From DATAMF01 sp964472565 (GTDB lineage: Bacteria > Chloroflexota > Anaerolineae > Aggregatilineales > Aggregatilineaceae), in NCBI GenBank assembly GCA_964472565.1, contig CAYYNB010000254.1, positions 1 through 6,224 of the forward strand: a stretch of 6,224 bases of DNA, given 5' to 3'. The notes beneath the pieces were generated by a model, which had not been told where the DNA came from, did no database searches, and saw only the letters and a program-made list of their open reading frames with translations. Every line of letters starts with the position of its first letter. The first letter of the stretch is position 1. Position numbers and translations under genes: made by a program. Positions 1 to 5,365 of the stretch are shown one piece after another.

Positions 1-61
1 CCTCTCGGCAACTTGGTTGGCGAGAGGGTGAGGTTCGTAGGGGCAATTCACGAATTGCCCC
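1..61. repeat. Composite hairpin repeat, copy 1 (clipped by the window edge)
   Basis: Two adjacent inverted repeats. The first pairs CCTCTCG (1-7) with CGAGAGG (21-27) and CAAC (9-12) with GTTG (16-19) around a TTG loop. The second is a perfect 10-bp palindrome, GGGGCAATTC (40-49) with GAATTGCCCC (52-61), separated by 2 nt. Positions 26-61 match 1999-2034 at 35 of 36 bases, so this is a dispersed element. No T-run follows either hairpin on either strand, so it is not a canonical terminator, although it lies 43 bp beyond the stop codon of the MutS-family gene and could shape that mRNA's 3' end. The element may extend left of the window. Confidence 0.75.
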
Positions 62-69
62 GCTGCAAG

Positions 70-90
70 TCCCTCCCTGCGCCAGAGGGA
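70..90. repeat. Short hairpin downstream of the MutS-family gene
   Basis: TCCCT (70-74) pairs with AGGGA (86-90), and CTG (77-79) with CAG (83-85), around a CGC loop with a 2-nt bulge. It lies 15 nt beyond the stop codon of the minus-strand gene. No U-tract follows on the minus strand, so a role as a transcription terminator is doubtful. It could stabilise the mRNA 3' end or simply belong to the adjoining repeat element. Confidence 0.4.
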
Positions 91-104
91 TTTAGGGCGG
101 GGTT

Positions 105-1934
105 CTACCGCCCCTCCACCGGCAACCCTTCCATCTCCATAATCGCTAGCGCGTTCGTCGTGGGCGATGGCCCAGGCCGCATCCGGTAATCGAATAACAG
201 CCGCCCCTCCCCCACCGTCTCCGTAAAATGATAATTCGTCAACTGCGCCAACTCGTCCGCCAGATGGACCAGTTCCAGATCGTGCGTCGAGATGATCCCC
301 ACGCCGTGTTTGCCCACCAGCGCCCGGATATACGAGCGGCTCCCGATCAGCCGTTCCCGGTTATTCGTGCCCCGGAAAATCTCATCGATCAGGAAAAACA
401 GCGGATTCGCCGTCTTTTCTTCCAGTTCGACCAGCAGCGCTTTGAGCCGCTTCACTTCCGCATAAAAATAGGAGATGCCGTCTGTCACCGAATCCGTGAC
501 GCGGATGCAGGTGAACAACCGGAACGGCACGATCCGCAGCCGCTGCCCGTTCACCATCCCGCCCGCATACGCCAGGCACAAATTGATCCCCACCGTGCGC
601 AAAAATGTGCTTTTGCCGGACATATTCGATCCGGTGATCAGTGCCACGTCGCCCAGATCGCGCAGGGTGAAATCATTGCACACCCGATCCGCGTCCGGCA
701 GCAGCGGGTGTCCAATCTGCTGGCCCTCGAACAGCGCCCCATCCGTCACCAGTTCGGGGAACGTATACGCCGGATTCAAATAGCCGACATTCGCCAGCGC
801 GCACACCGCATCGAGTTCCGTCCACACGTCCAGCCACACGGGCAGCCGTTCCGCCACCGCCGCCCGGCTCTTATTCAGCCAGTGCGCCGTATAAATATCC
901 CAGGGCATCACCGCGCTGAACAGCATCCACAGAATCGGGTTATGCCGCACACTCGCCGCCGCCAGCACCCGTTCCACCCGCTTCAACTGCGCCGACGGAC
1001 GATCCGCTTCCAGAAACGGCGCGCATAATGTCCGCAGATGCGTTTTTTCGCCATACGGCGCGTTTTCCAGGTATTCGAACACCGTCCGCAGATCGCTGAG
1101 CGGATCGCGCAGCGCCAGCGCCAACCCAAACGGATCCCCGATCAACTGCACTTTCCACAGGTAGATGCCCAGGTACGCCATGAACGTGAAGCCCCACAGC
1201 GGCGGGATTCCGGCCACCTGGGTCAGCACAAACAGCAGCATATTCACGCCCGCCAGCGCCGTCAGCCCGATGATATAAGGCCGCAGCGAATTAGTGGGCC
1301 GCTGATCGTCCAGCCACCGCCGCACGCGATCCCCTTCCCAGCGCCAGTTCGCGCCGCGCGCCGTCAGCGTCCCGTTCAGCCGCAGCTTATACCGAAAGAG
1401 CGTATGCGCCACCAGTTCGCGCACCAGCGCCTGCCGCCGGGCGATCTGGTCCGGATCGGGCGTTGTCGTCGCCAGCCAATCGCGCAGCCGCGTGCTGGCC
1501 TCGCGGGAGACCGTCGTATCGATCAGGCGGTGCAGCGAATGATCCCCGGTCAAATCCAGATCAAGCTCCAATGCCCGATCCGCATAATCCCGAAATTTCA
1601 ACTCCGCCGGAATACGCTCCCAATCGAGCGTCATCCGCGCGATCTGCGCCGTTTTGATGTCCCGCCACAGCCCATGCCGGATCAGGCTGCCCTTCACCCG
1701 GCTGTGGATGCCCGCCACCACCCGAAACGCGATCAGGCTGATCACCAGTGCCGCGATGCCCCACACCGCTCCGCCGATAATCCACACCGCCGCCGTGAAA
1801 ATAATACCACCCACAAAAGTCAGCAGCCGCGCCCATGCATAGCGGTTGCTGACCTGTCCCAGTTCTCCGAGCCGCCGCTCCAGCCGCACCACCTGCCGCC
1901 GCAGCGCCGCCTCCCGTTTTAGCTTTTTATCCAA
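105..1934 (-). CDS. Membrane-anchored MutS-family ATPase
   Basis: A 609-residue MutS homologue. The C-terminal ATPase is complete: Walker A GSNMSGKST (435-443), the segment DSVTDGISYFYAE (481-493), Walker B ending in LIDE (515-518) followed by the F-R-G-T-N motif (520-524), and the switch motif STHD (549-552). Residues 133-174 match the MutS core domain: an L-x-x-L-I-D-x-T start, then R-L-R-D-W-L and a conserved R-R-Q. The N-terminal mismatch-reading domain with its Phe-x-Glu motif is absent. Instead, a basic, probably coiled-coil N-terminus (1-28) precedes two hydrophobic segments (about 36-52 and 55-72). A second hydrophobic pair (about 220-240 and 246-262) follows the first core helices, where the DNA clamp lies in MutS. 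It is therefore probably an inner-membrane ATPase of the MutS superfamily and not a canonical mismatch-repair protein; its substrate is unknown. The start is TTG at 1934-1932, because an in-frame TGA lies immediately upstream and a strong ribosome binding site precedes it. Family assignment is firm; function is not. Confidence 0.9.
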   Translation of the reverse strand: MDKKLKREAALRRQVVRLERRLGELGQVSNRYAWARLLTFVGGIIFTAAVWIIGGAVWGIAALVISLIAFRVVAGIHSRVKGSLIRHGLWRDIKTAQIARMTLDWERIPAELKFRDYADRALELDLDLTGDHSLHRLIDTTVSREASTRLRDWLATTTPDPDQIARRQALVRELVAHTLFRYKLRLNGTLTARGANWRWEGDRVRRWLDDQRPTNSLRPYIIGLTALAGVNMLLFVLTQVAGIPPLWGFTFMAYLGIYLWKVQLIGDPFGLALALRDPLSDLRTVFEYLENAPYGEKTHLRTLCAPFLEADRPSAQLKRVERVLAAASVRHNPILWMLFSAVMPWDIYTAHWLNKSRAAVAERLPVWLDVWTELDAVCALANVGYLNPAYTFPELVTDGALFEGQQIGHPLLPDADRVCNDFTLRDLGDVALITGSNMSGKSTFLRTVGINLCLAYAGGMVNGQRLRIVPFRLFTCIRVTDSVTDGISYFYAEVKRLKALLVELEEKTANPLFFLIDEIFRGTNNRERLIGSRSYIRALVGKHGVGIISTHDLELVHLADELAQLTNYHFTETVGEGRLLFDYRMRPGPSPTTNALAIMEMEGLPVEGR

Positions 1935-1939
1935 TCAGA

Positions 1940-1946
1940 CTCCTCT
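1940..1946 (-). promoter_or_regulatory. Shine-Dalgarno that fixes the TTG start of the MutS-family gene
   Basis: On the minus strand AGAGGAG is followed by 5 nt and then TTG at 1934-1932. The codon directly before that TTG in frame is TGA (1937-1935), so translation cannot start further upstream, and the next in-frame ATG is codon 101. Purine-rich sequence at ideal spacing makes TTG the credible initiator. Confidence 0.75.
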
Positions 1947-1957
1947 GCCATGTTTGC

Positions 1958-2034
1958 CCCCCTGCCCCCTCTTCCAACTCGGTTGGAGAGGGGGCAGGGG
2001 GTGAGGTTCGTAGGGGCAATTCACGCATTGCCCC
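1958..2034. repeat. Composite hairpin repeat, copy 2 (most complete)
   Basis: The first part is a hairpin of about 20 bp: a C-rich arm (1958-1978) ending in TTCCAAC pairs with GTTGGA and a G-rich arm (1982-2001) around a TCG loop, with one bulged T at 1972. A 12-nt linker of the form GTGAGGTTCGTA leads to the second inverted repeat, GGGGCAAT (2013-2020) with ATTGCCCC (2027-2034). Positions 1999-2034 match copy 1 (26-61) with one mismatch, and that mismatch (A53 versus C2026) shortens the second stem. The element fills the 110-bp gap between the secreted-protein gene and the MutS-family gene. No U-tract follows on the minus strand, so terminator function is uncertain. Confidence 0.8.
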
Positions 2035-2044
2035 ACAATAGGCC

Positions 2045-2830
2045 TTAAAACATCACACCGCACTGATATTCCACCAAAACTTCCTGCTCCATCACGCCCG
2101 GCGTTTTCCCCGGCCCAAACGCGAATGTCCAGCGGTAGAATCCGCCCCAGTTCGTGAACGCCACCAGCTTGACCAGCGCGCCATCCTTGCCAATCTGTAC
2201 GTCTGGCGTCACATCCAGTTTCAGCGCAGCCCGCTGCACATCGTCCGGCAGCATGTCATCAAACATCGTCTTGGACCCAACCAGCGTTTCCAATGTTTCC
2301 TGATCACAGATAAACTGCGCGTCATGATAATTCGCGTGCCAGAACAGGTAGAACTGATCCCCGATCACGCTCAGAATCGCCAGTTGAATATACCCTTCCG
2401 GCGTGCCATCCGCGACGATATGTTCCAGGTAATTATCCGTTTCCCGATCACGTTCCGCGCTGTAATCCGCGAAAGTCTCGAAAGCCGCTTCGCCTTCCTC
2501 GCGCACATACAACACCGGATACCCGCCCATGCCGTCGAACTGGTACACGTAATCCAGAATATACCCCTCTTCGACCTTCAGATGATCCAGCACCGTGAAA
2601 TAGTCGTTCACGTCGAAATCATCCTCAGTCTTAACCGCATTCTCCGCCTCTAGATGTTCTGGGAAATCCAGTTCGCTTTTCAACTCCGCAATGCCATCCA
2701 CTGCCGCGCGGCACACATCCGCCAGCGATTCCTCGCCCGGCTGCGGTGTCGGCGTCCCGCCATCAGCGCCCACAGGTATTCCTCCTATCATCAATACGAG
2801 AACCAGCAGACTCACAACGGTGCGTTTCAT
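2045..2830 (-). CDS. Secreted protein of unknown function
   Basis: A 261-residue protein I do not recognise. The N-terminus is a clear Sec signal peptide: Met-Lys-Arg, a hydrophobic run (about 5-20), and a likely signal peptidase I site after Val-Gly-Ala (20-22). A short Gly/Thr/Pro linker (24-31) follows, then an acidic soluble domain. There is no lipobox cysteine and no later membrane segment, so export to the periplasm or outside is expected. The mature part is rich in Asp, Glu, Tyr and Phe, with aromatic stretches such as YLFWHANYH (161-169) and FTNWGGFYRWTFAFG (225-239) that suggest a beta-rich fold. Three cysteines remain (40, 175, 257), so at most one disulfide. The ATG at 2830 is supported by AAGGAG upstream (2839-2844). 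The gene lies 264 bp beyond the end of proS on the same strand, with repeats between, so co-transcription is doubtful. No catalytic motif is visible. Confidence 0.85.
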   Translation of the reverse strand: MKRTVVSLLVLVLMIGGIPVGADGGTPTPQPGEESLADVCRAAVDGIAELKSELDFPEHLEAENAVKTEDDFDVNDYFTVLDHLKVEEGYILDYVYQFDGMGGYPVLYVREEGEAAFETFADYSAERDRETDNYLEHIVADGTPEGYIQLAILSVIGDQFYLFWHANYHDAQFICDQETLETLVGSKTMFDDMLPDDVQRAALKLDVTPDVQIGKDGALVKLVAFTNWGGFYRWTFAFGPGKTPGVMEQEVLVEYQCGVMF

Positions 2831-2838
2831 GTTAGCCT

Positions 2839-2844
2839 CTCCTT
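2839..2844 (-). promoter_or_regulatory. Ribosome binding site of the secreted-protein gene
   Basis: AAGGAG on the minus strand, 8 nt before the ATG at 2830-2828. It supports this start, which also gives a well-formed signal peptide. I found no convincing -35/-10 pair in the 264 bp upstream. Confidence 0.6.
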
Positions 2845-2920
2845 TTGTCCTTTTTACCCCATTGCACCCCTAAGACGCAACGCCCCGCCCAAAAGTTCCA
2901 CCTTTTCCCGCGCCCAACTT

Positions 2921-2959
2921 CCCCCTCTTCCAGCTTGGTTCCAATTCACGACTTGCCCC
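2921..2959. repeat. Composite hairpin repeat, copy 3 (internally deleted)
   Basis: Positions 2921-2940 match 1965-1984 of copy 2 at 18 of 20 bases (left arm and loop of the first hairpin). Positions 2942-2959 match 44-61 of copy 1 at 17 of 18 bases (the second inverted repeat minus its first Gs). The G-rich arm, the linker and the leading Gs, roughly 33 nt, are missing between the two parts, so neither hairpin can form fully. This looks like a decayed member of the family. It sits in the 264-bp gap between proS and the secreted-protein gene (2831-3094). The rest of that gap holds only the hairpin at 3048-3077 and no reading frame I can support. Confidence 0.65.
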
Positions 2960-3047
2960 GCTCGTAGGAGTGCTGCTTTCCGCCCGCGCCCACTCGATTC
3001 CATACCTTACCCGCATCTTCTTGAGGCGCAAATCGCCGCGCACTGCT

Positions 3048-3077
3048 CCTCCTTTCTCCGCGTGCGGGGAAAGGAGG
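3048..3077. repeat. Strong perfect-arm hairpin downstream of proS
   Basis: CCTCCTTTC (3048-3056) pairs with GAAAGGAGG (3069-3077), and inside it CCGC (3058-3061) pairs with GCGG (3064-3067) around a 2-nt loop, with one T/G position between the stems. It begins 18 nt after the proS stop codon. On the minus strand no U-run follows, so it is not a standard Rho-independent terminator, but it could block 3' exonucleases or pause polymerase. Its arms differ from the other repeats, although the C-rich arm, short loop, G-rich arm, then TTGGGAGG layout is similar. Confidence 0.6.
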
Positions 3078-3094
3078 TTGGGAGGATAGGGGTT

Positions 3095-4804
3095 TTACGC
3101 CTCCCCCACCCACGCGATTACCTGATCCAGCGGCACCATCACCCGCTCGCTGCTATCACGCCGCTTCCCCTCGACACATCCCGCCTCCAGCGCTTTTTTG
3201 CTGACTGTCAGCCGCACCGGAACCCCGATCAAATCCGCGTCCGCGAACTTCACCCCGGCGGTCAAATCCGCCCGATCATCCAGCAGCACCTCGCATCCCG
3301 CCGCGATCAGTTCATCATGCAGTTGGGCCGCCCGCGCCGCGTATTCCGGTTCCTTCCCCAGCACCACGATATGCACATCAAACGGCGCGACACAGCGCGG
3401 CCAGATGATCCCGTAATCGTCGTGGTGCGCCTCGATGATCAGCCCCATCAGCCGCTCCAACCCGATCCCGTAGCTGCCCATCACCACCGGATGCGACTCC
3501 CCTTTTTCGTCCTGGTACGTCACATCCATCACATCGCTGTACCGCGTGCCCAGCTTGAAACAGTGCCCGATCTCAATCGCCCGTTTCAGATGCAGATGTC
3601 CGCCGTCACACCGCGCACACTCCGCCCCCTCATACGGCTCCGCCATATCGGCCACAAACGCCGGATCAAAATCGCGCGGAACGTTCACCCCCGTGAAGTG
3701 ATACCCGGCATCATTCGCCCCTGCCACAAAATTCGCGCCGTACCGCACCGACACATCCGCGATCACCTTGACATCCTGGCTCAGTCCCATCGGGCTGGCA
3801 TAACCCGGTACCGCGCCCGTTGCCAGAATCTCCTCATCCGTCGCCGGGCGCACTTCCCCGCCGCCCAACGCATTGATCAGCTTGACCTCGTTCACGTCGA
3901 GATCTCCCCGGATCACCACGAACACAAATTCGCCCGCCTGCCCTGCCTTCTCATTGACGAAGAACACCGCTTTGAGTGTCTGGTTGGTTGGCACGCCGAT
4001 AAAATCCGCCACCTCCTGAATCGAGGTGCAGTCCGGTGTCGCGACCTTTTGCACCGCCTCCCATTCAACGGCCTCCGGTTTGTCCAGCCGGAACTCGGCG
4101 GCTTCCGTGTTCGCCGCATACCCGCATTGATCGCACACCACGACCAGCGCTTCCCCCTGATCGTGCAGCATAACAAATTCGTGACTGTCTCGCCCGCCCA
4201 TCACGCCCGTATCCGCTTCCACCGGGAACACATCGATCTGCACCCGCTCGAAAATTCGCCGGTACGCGCCCACCATCCGCTCATAGAAGCGATCCAGATC
4301 GGCGTAATCCGTATGCAGCGAATACGAGTCCTTCATCGTGAACTCGCGCAGCCGGATCAATCCCCCGCGTGGGCGCGCTTCGTTGCGATACTTGGTCTGA
4401 ATCTGGTACACATGCTGTGGAAGCTGTTTATAGCTGTCGATCTCGCGTTCCGCCAAAAACGCCACCACGTCCTCATGCGTCGGCCCCAGCGCAAATTCCC
4501 GCCCGCTGCCATTTTTGATCTTTTGCAGCACCGGCCCAAACGAATCCCACCGCCCGCTCGCCTGGAAGATTTCAGCGGGCTGCACCACCGGCATCCGAAT
4601 TTCCTGCCCATCTATTCGATTGATCTCGTCCCGCAGAATCCCCTCGATCTTCTGGATCACGCGCCGTCCCAGCGGCATCAGCGCATAACTTCCGGCGGCC
4701 ACCAGCCGCACGAGTCCCGCTCGTACCGCCAACTGGTGATTGACCATTTCCGCATCGCTTGGGGCGTCGCGGAGTGTTCGGGTGAAAAGGTGCGCGAGTT
4801 TCAT
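3095..4804 (-). CDS. proS: Prolyl-tRNA synthetase, bacterial type with editing domain
   Basis: A 569-residue cytoplasmic class II synthetase that charges tRNA-Pro with proline using ATP. Length and layout fit the bacterial (E. coli-like) ProRS. Motif 1 lies at about 39-75. Motif 2 spans RYRNEARPRGG (138-148) through RLREFTMKDSYS (151-162). The editing insertion (INS, YbaK-like) covers about 220-400 and motif 3 is GSYGIGLERL (443-452). The anticodon-binding domain runs from about 470 to the end. The editing site, which hydrolyses mischarged Ala-tRNA-Pro, looks intact: Lys278 in TLKAVFF, Asp350 and His369 correspond to the known E. coli residues Lys279, Asp350 and His369. Two CxxC pairs (224/227 and 396/399) bracket the insertion and could bind a metal. 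The ATG at 4804 has AAGGAG 11 nt upstream (4816-4821). The gene has its own promoter and a terminator-like hairpin in its leader, so attenuation is likely. Nothing in the coding region is truncated or odd. Confidence 0.98.
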   Translation of the reverse strand: MKLAHLFTRTLRDAPSDAEMVNHQLAVRAGLVRLVAAGSYALMPLGRRVIQKIEGILRDEINRIDGQEIRMPVVQPAEIFQASGRWDSFGPVLQKIKNGSGREFALGPTHEDVVAFLAEREIDSYKQLPQHVYQIQTKYRNEARPRGGLIRLREFTMKDSYSLHTDYADLDRFYERMVGAYRRIFERVQIDVFPVEADTGVMGGRDSHEFVMLHDQGEALVVVCDQCGYAANTEAAEFRLDKPEAVEWEAVQKVATPDCTSIQEVADFIGVPTNQTLKAVFFVNEKAGQAGEFVFVVIRGDLDVNEVKLINALGGGEVRPATDEEILATGAVPGYASPMGLSQDVKVIADVSVRYGANFVAGANDAGYHFTGVNVPRDFDPAFVADMAEPYEGAECARCDGGHLHLKRAIEIGHCFKLGTRYSDVMDVTYQDEKGESHPVVMGSYGIGLERLMGLIIEAHHDDYGIIWPRCVAPFDVHIVVLGKEPEYAARAAQLHDELIAAGCEVLLDDRADLTAGVKFADADLIGVPVRLTVSKKALEAGCVEGKRRDSSERVMVPLDQVIAWVGEA

Positions 4805-4825
4805 GGTTTGTTGTGCTCCTTGCCG

Positions 4826-4865
4826 AAAATAAAAAACCGGCGTCGGGAAAGTCCGAACGCCGGTT
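4826..4865 (-). terminator. Intrinsic terminator inside the proS leader (probable attenuator)
   Basis: On the minus strand AACCGGCG (4865-4858) pairs with CGCCGGTT (4842-4835). After one bulged base, TCGG (4856-4853) pairs with CCGA (4846-4843) around a 6-nt loop. A U-rich tract of four U, A, four U (4834-4826) follows. It works on the minus strand only, since the opposite strand has no T-run after the stem. It stands between the proS promoter and the proS start codon and ends only 5 nt before the AAGGAG site. No other minus-strand gene ends nearby that it could serve: the next one ends at 5362, upstream of the promoter. The simplest reading is conditional termination of proS transcription. 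Confidence 0.75.
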
Positions 4866-4904
4866 CATACACACGTTGTTTGCCGCCACGACACAAGCAA
4901 TAGA

Positions 4905-4964
4905 CTATCCTCGACAGGACACGTCGCTATGGAAGCAGGTAGGGGCGGGAGTATGGTTCATCAT
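4905..4964 (-). CDS. Possible 19-residue leader peptide upstream of proS
   Basis: A short frame begins ATG-ATG at 4964 and ends with TAG at 4907-4905. It encodes MMNHTPAPTCFHSDVSCRG, with proline codons CCC and CCT at positions 6 and 8. The first ATG lies 8 nt after the predicted -10 box, which is the expected transcription start, so translation would be leaderless or nearly so. The G-rich run before it would not be in the transcript. A proline-containing leader peptide ahead of an attenuator in front of proS would be analogous to the E. coli pheM leader of pheST. Against it: only two Pro codons, no visible antiterminator, and short frames are common by chance. Confidence 0.25.
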   Translation of the reverse strand: MMNHTPAPTCFHSDVSCRG

Positions 4965-4971
4965 GCCCCTC

Positions 4972-5001
4972 ATTGTAAAATCGCGCCCTTCCTTTTGTCA
5001 A
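4972..5001 (-). promoter_or_regulatory. proS promoter (sigma70-type)
   Basis: On the minus strand a perfect -35 TTGACA (5001-4996) is followed by an 18-bp spacer and a -10 TACAAT (4977-4972, 5 of 6 to consensus). The upstream flank is AT-rich (5002-5020), like an UP element. Transcription should start near 4964-4965, giving a proS leader of about 160 nt. This is the best promoter in the window. Confidence 0.75.
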
Positions 5002-5023
5002 ATTAAAAATTTATGAAAATTAT
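4995..5023 (+). promoter_or_regulatory. Candidate divergent promoter for the small membrane gene
   Basis: On the plus strand TTGTCA (4995-5000, 5 of 6) lies over the proS -35 box, and 17 bp later AATTAT (5018-5023, 4 of 6) could be the -10, with a start near 5030. An alternative -10, TACAAT at 5047-5052, overlaps the first ATG, has only a poor -35 (TCCAGA, 5023-5028), and would favour starting at 5090. Both are predictions. The 4805-5050 gap is otherwise accounted for by the proS leader. Confidence 0.35.
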
Positions 5024-5050
5024 CCAGAGACACATGGAAAATATGTTACA

Positions 5051-5365
5051 ATGAGCGCAAAATTGGGAAATCATTGGGAATATCGTAAGATGAACCGCAG
5101 AAGAATCGTCGTTATCGTCGCTGTCACTATCGGTTATGTATTCTACCAGCTCACCTCCCCGATCCTCCTGCCCTTCCTGGGTATTCTGATCAGCCTCAAT
5201 GCCCTTTTCAACCACGATCTCGTGTGGGAACTCCAAACGCGCGGCAGTCACCGTTTTGGTTATCCCCTCGGTGAGCGTACCGCGCAGTGGGAACGAATCA
5301 TCACGATCTTGGGCTGTGCGCTTTTTGCCGTGATCGTCCTGATTTTCGCCCTACCCTATCTCTAA
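5051..5365 (+). CDS. Small membrane protein of unknown function
   Basis: A 104-residue protein I cannot assign. It has a basic N-terminal stretch with R-K-M-N-R-R-R at 12-18. Two adjacent hydrophobic segments follow (about 19-34 and 37-53), then a charged loop (55-82), and a third hydrophobic segment (about 83-104) that runs to the C-terminus. It should be an inner-membrane protein with two or three spans. The start is uncertain. ATG 5051 has only a weak, distant purine run, GGAAAA at 5036. ATG 5090 (codon 14) has GGGA 10 nt upstream and would give 91 residues starting at the basic membrane-flanking segment. The sequence is not very low in complexity and the hydrophobic pattern is coherent, so I take it as real. 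It is divergent from proS and overlaps the end of the facing peptidase gene by 4 bp. Confidence 0.7.
   Translation: MSAKLGNHWEYRKMNRRRIVVIVAVTIGYVFYQLTSPILLPFLGILISLNALFNHDLVWELQTRGSHRFGYPLGERTAQWERIITILGCALFAVIVLIFALPYL

Noticed and set aside
228..1922. Long plus-strand frames (228-1028 and 1038-1922) opposite the MutS-family gene
   Set aside because: Both are shadows of the minus-strand coding frame, with His/Arg/Pro/Gln-rich translations, no domains and no ribosome binding sites I could see.
1958..2034. Rho-independent terminator for the secreted-protein gene
   Set aside because: The hairpins are strong, but neither is followed by a U-tract on the minus strand, and the same element recurs elsewhere, so it is better described as a repeat.
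1..2959. CRISPR array
   Set aside because: The repeats are far apart, divergent, each a double hairpin, and not separated by regular spacers; there are no cas genes.
2831..3094. Promoter for the secreted-protein gene
   Set aside because: A TGCAAT box lies upstream of the ribosome binding site, but no -35-like hexamer is found at 16-18 bp spacing, so I did not annotate one.
2654..4903. A 749-codon open frame on the plus strand opposite proS
   Set aside because: It is antisense to a clearly recognised prolyl-tRNA synthetase. Its translation is dominated by His, Arg, Pro, Gln and Ile with no domain, as expected from the complement of GC-rich codons, and it also runs across intergenic repeats.
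4826..4970. T-box riboswitch in the proS leader
   Set aside because: The leader has no UGGNACCGCG-like antiterminator sequence and no recognisable Stem I motifs, and it is short for a T-box.
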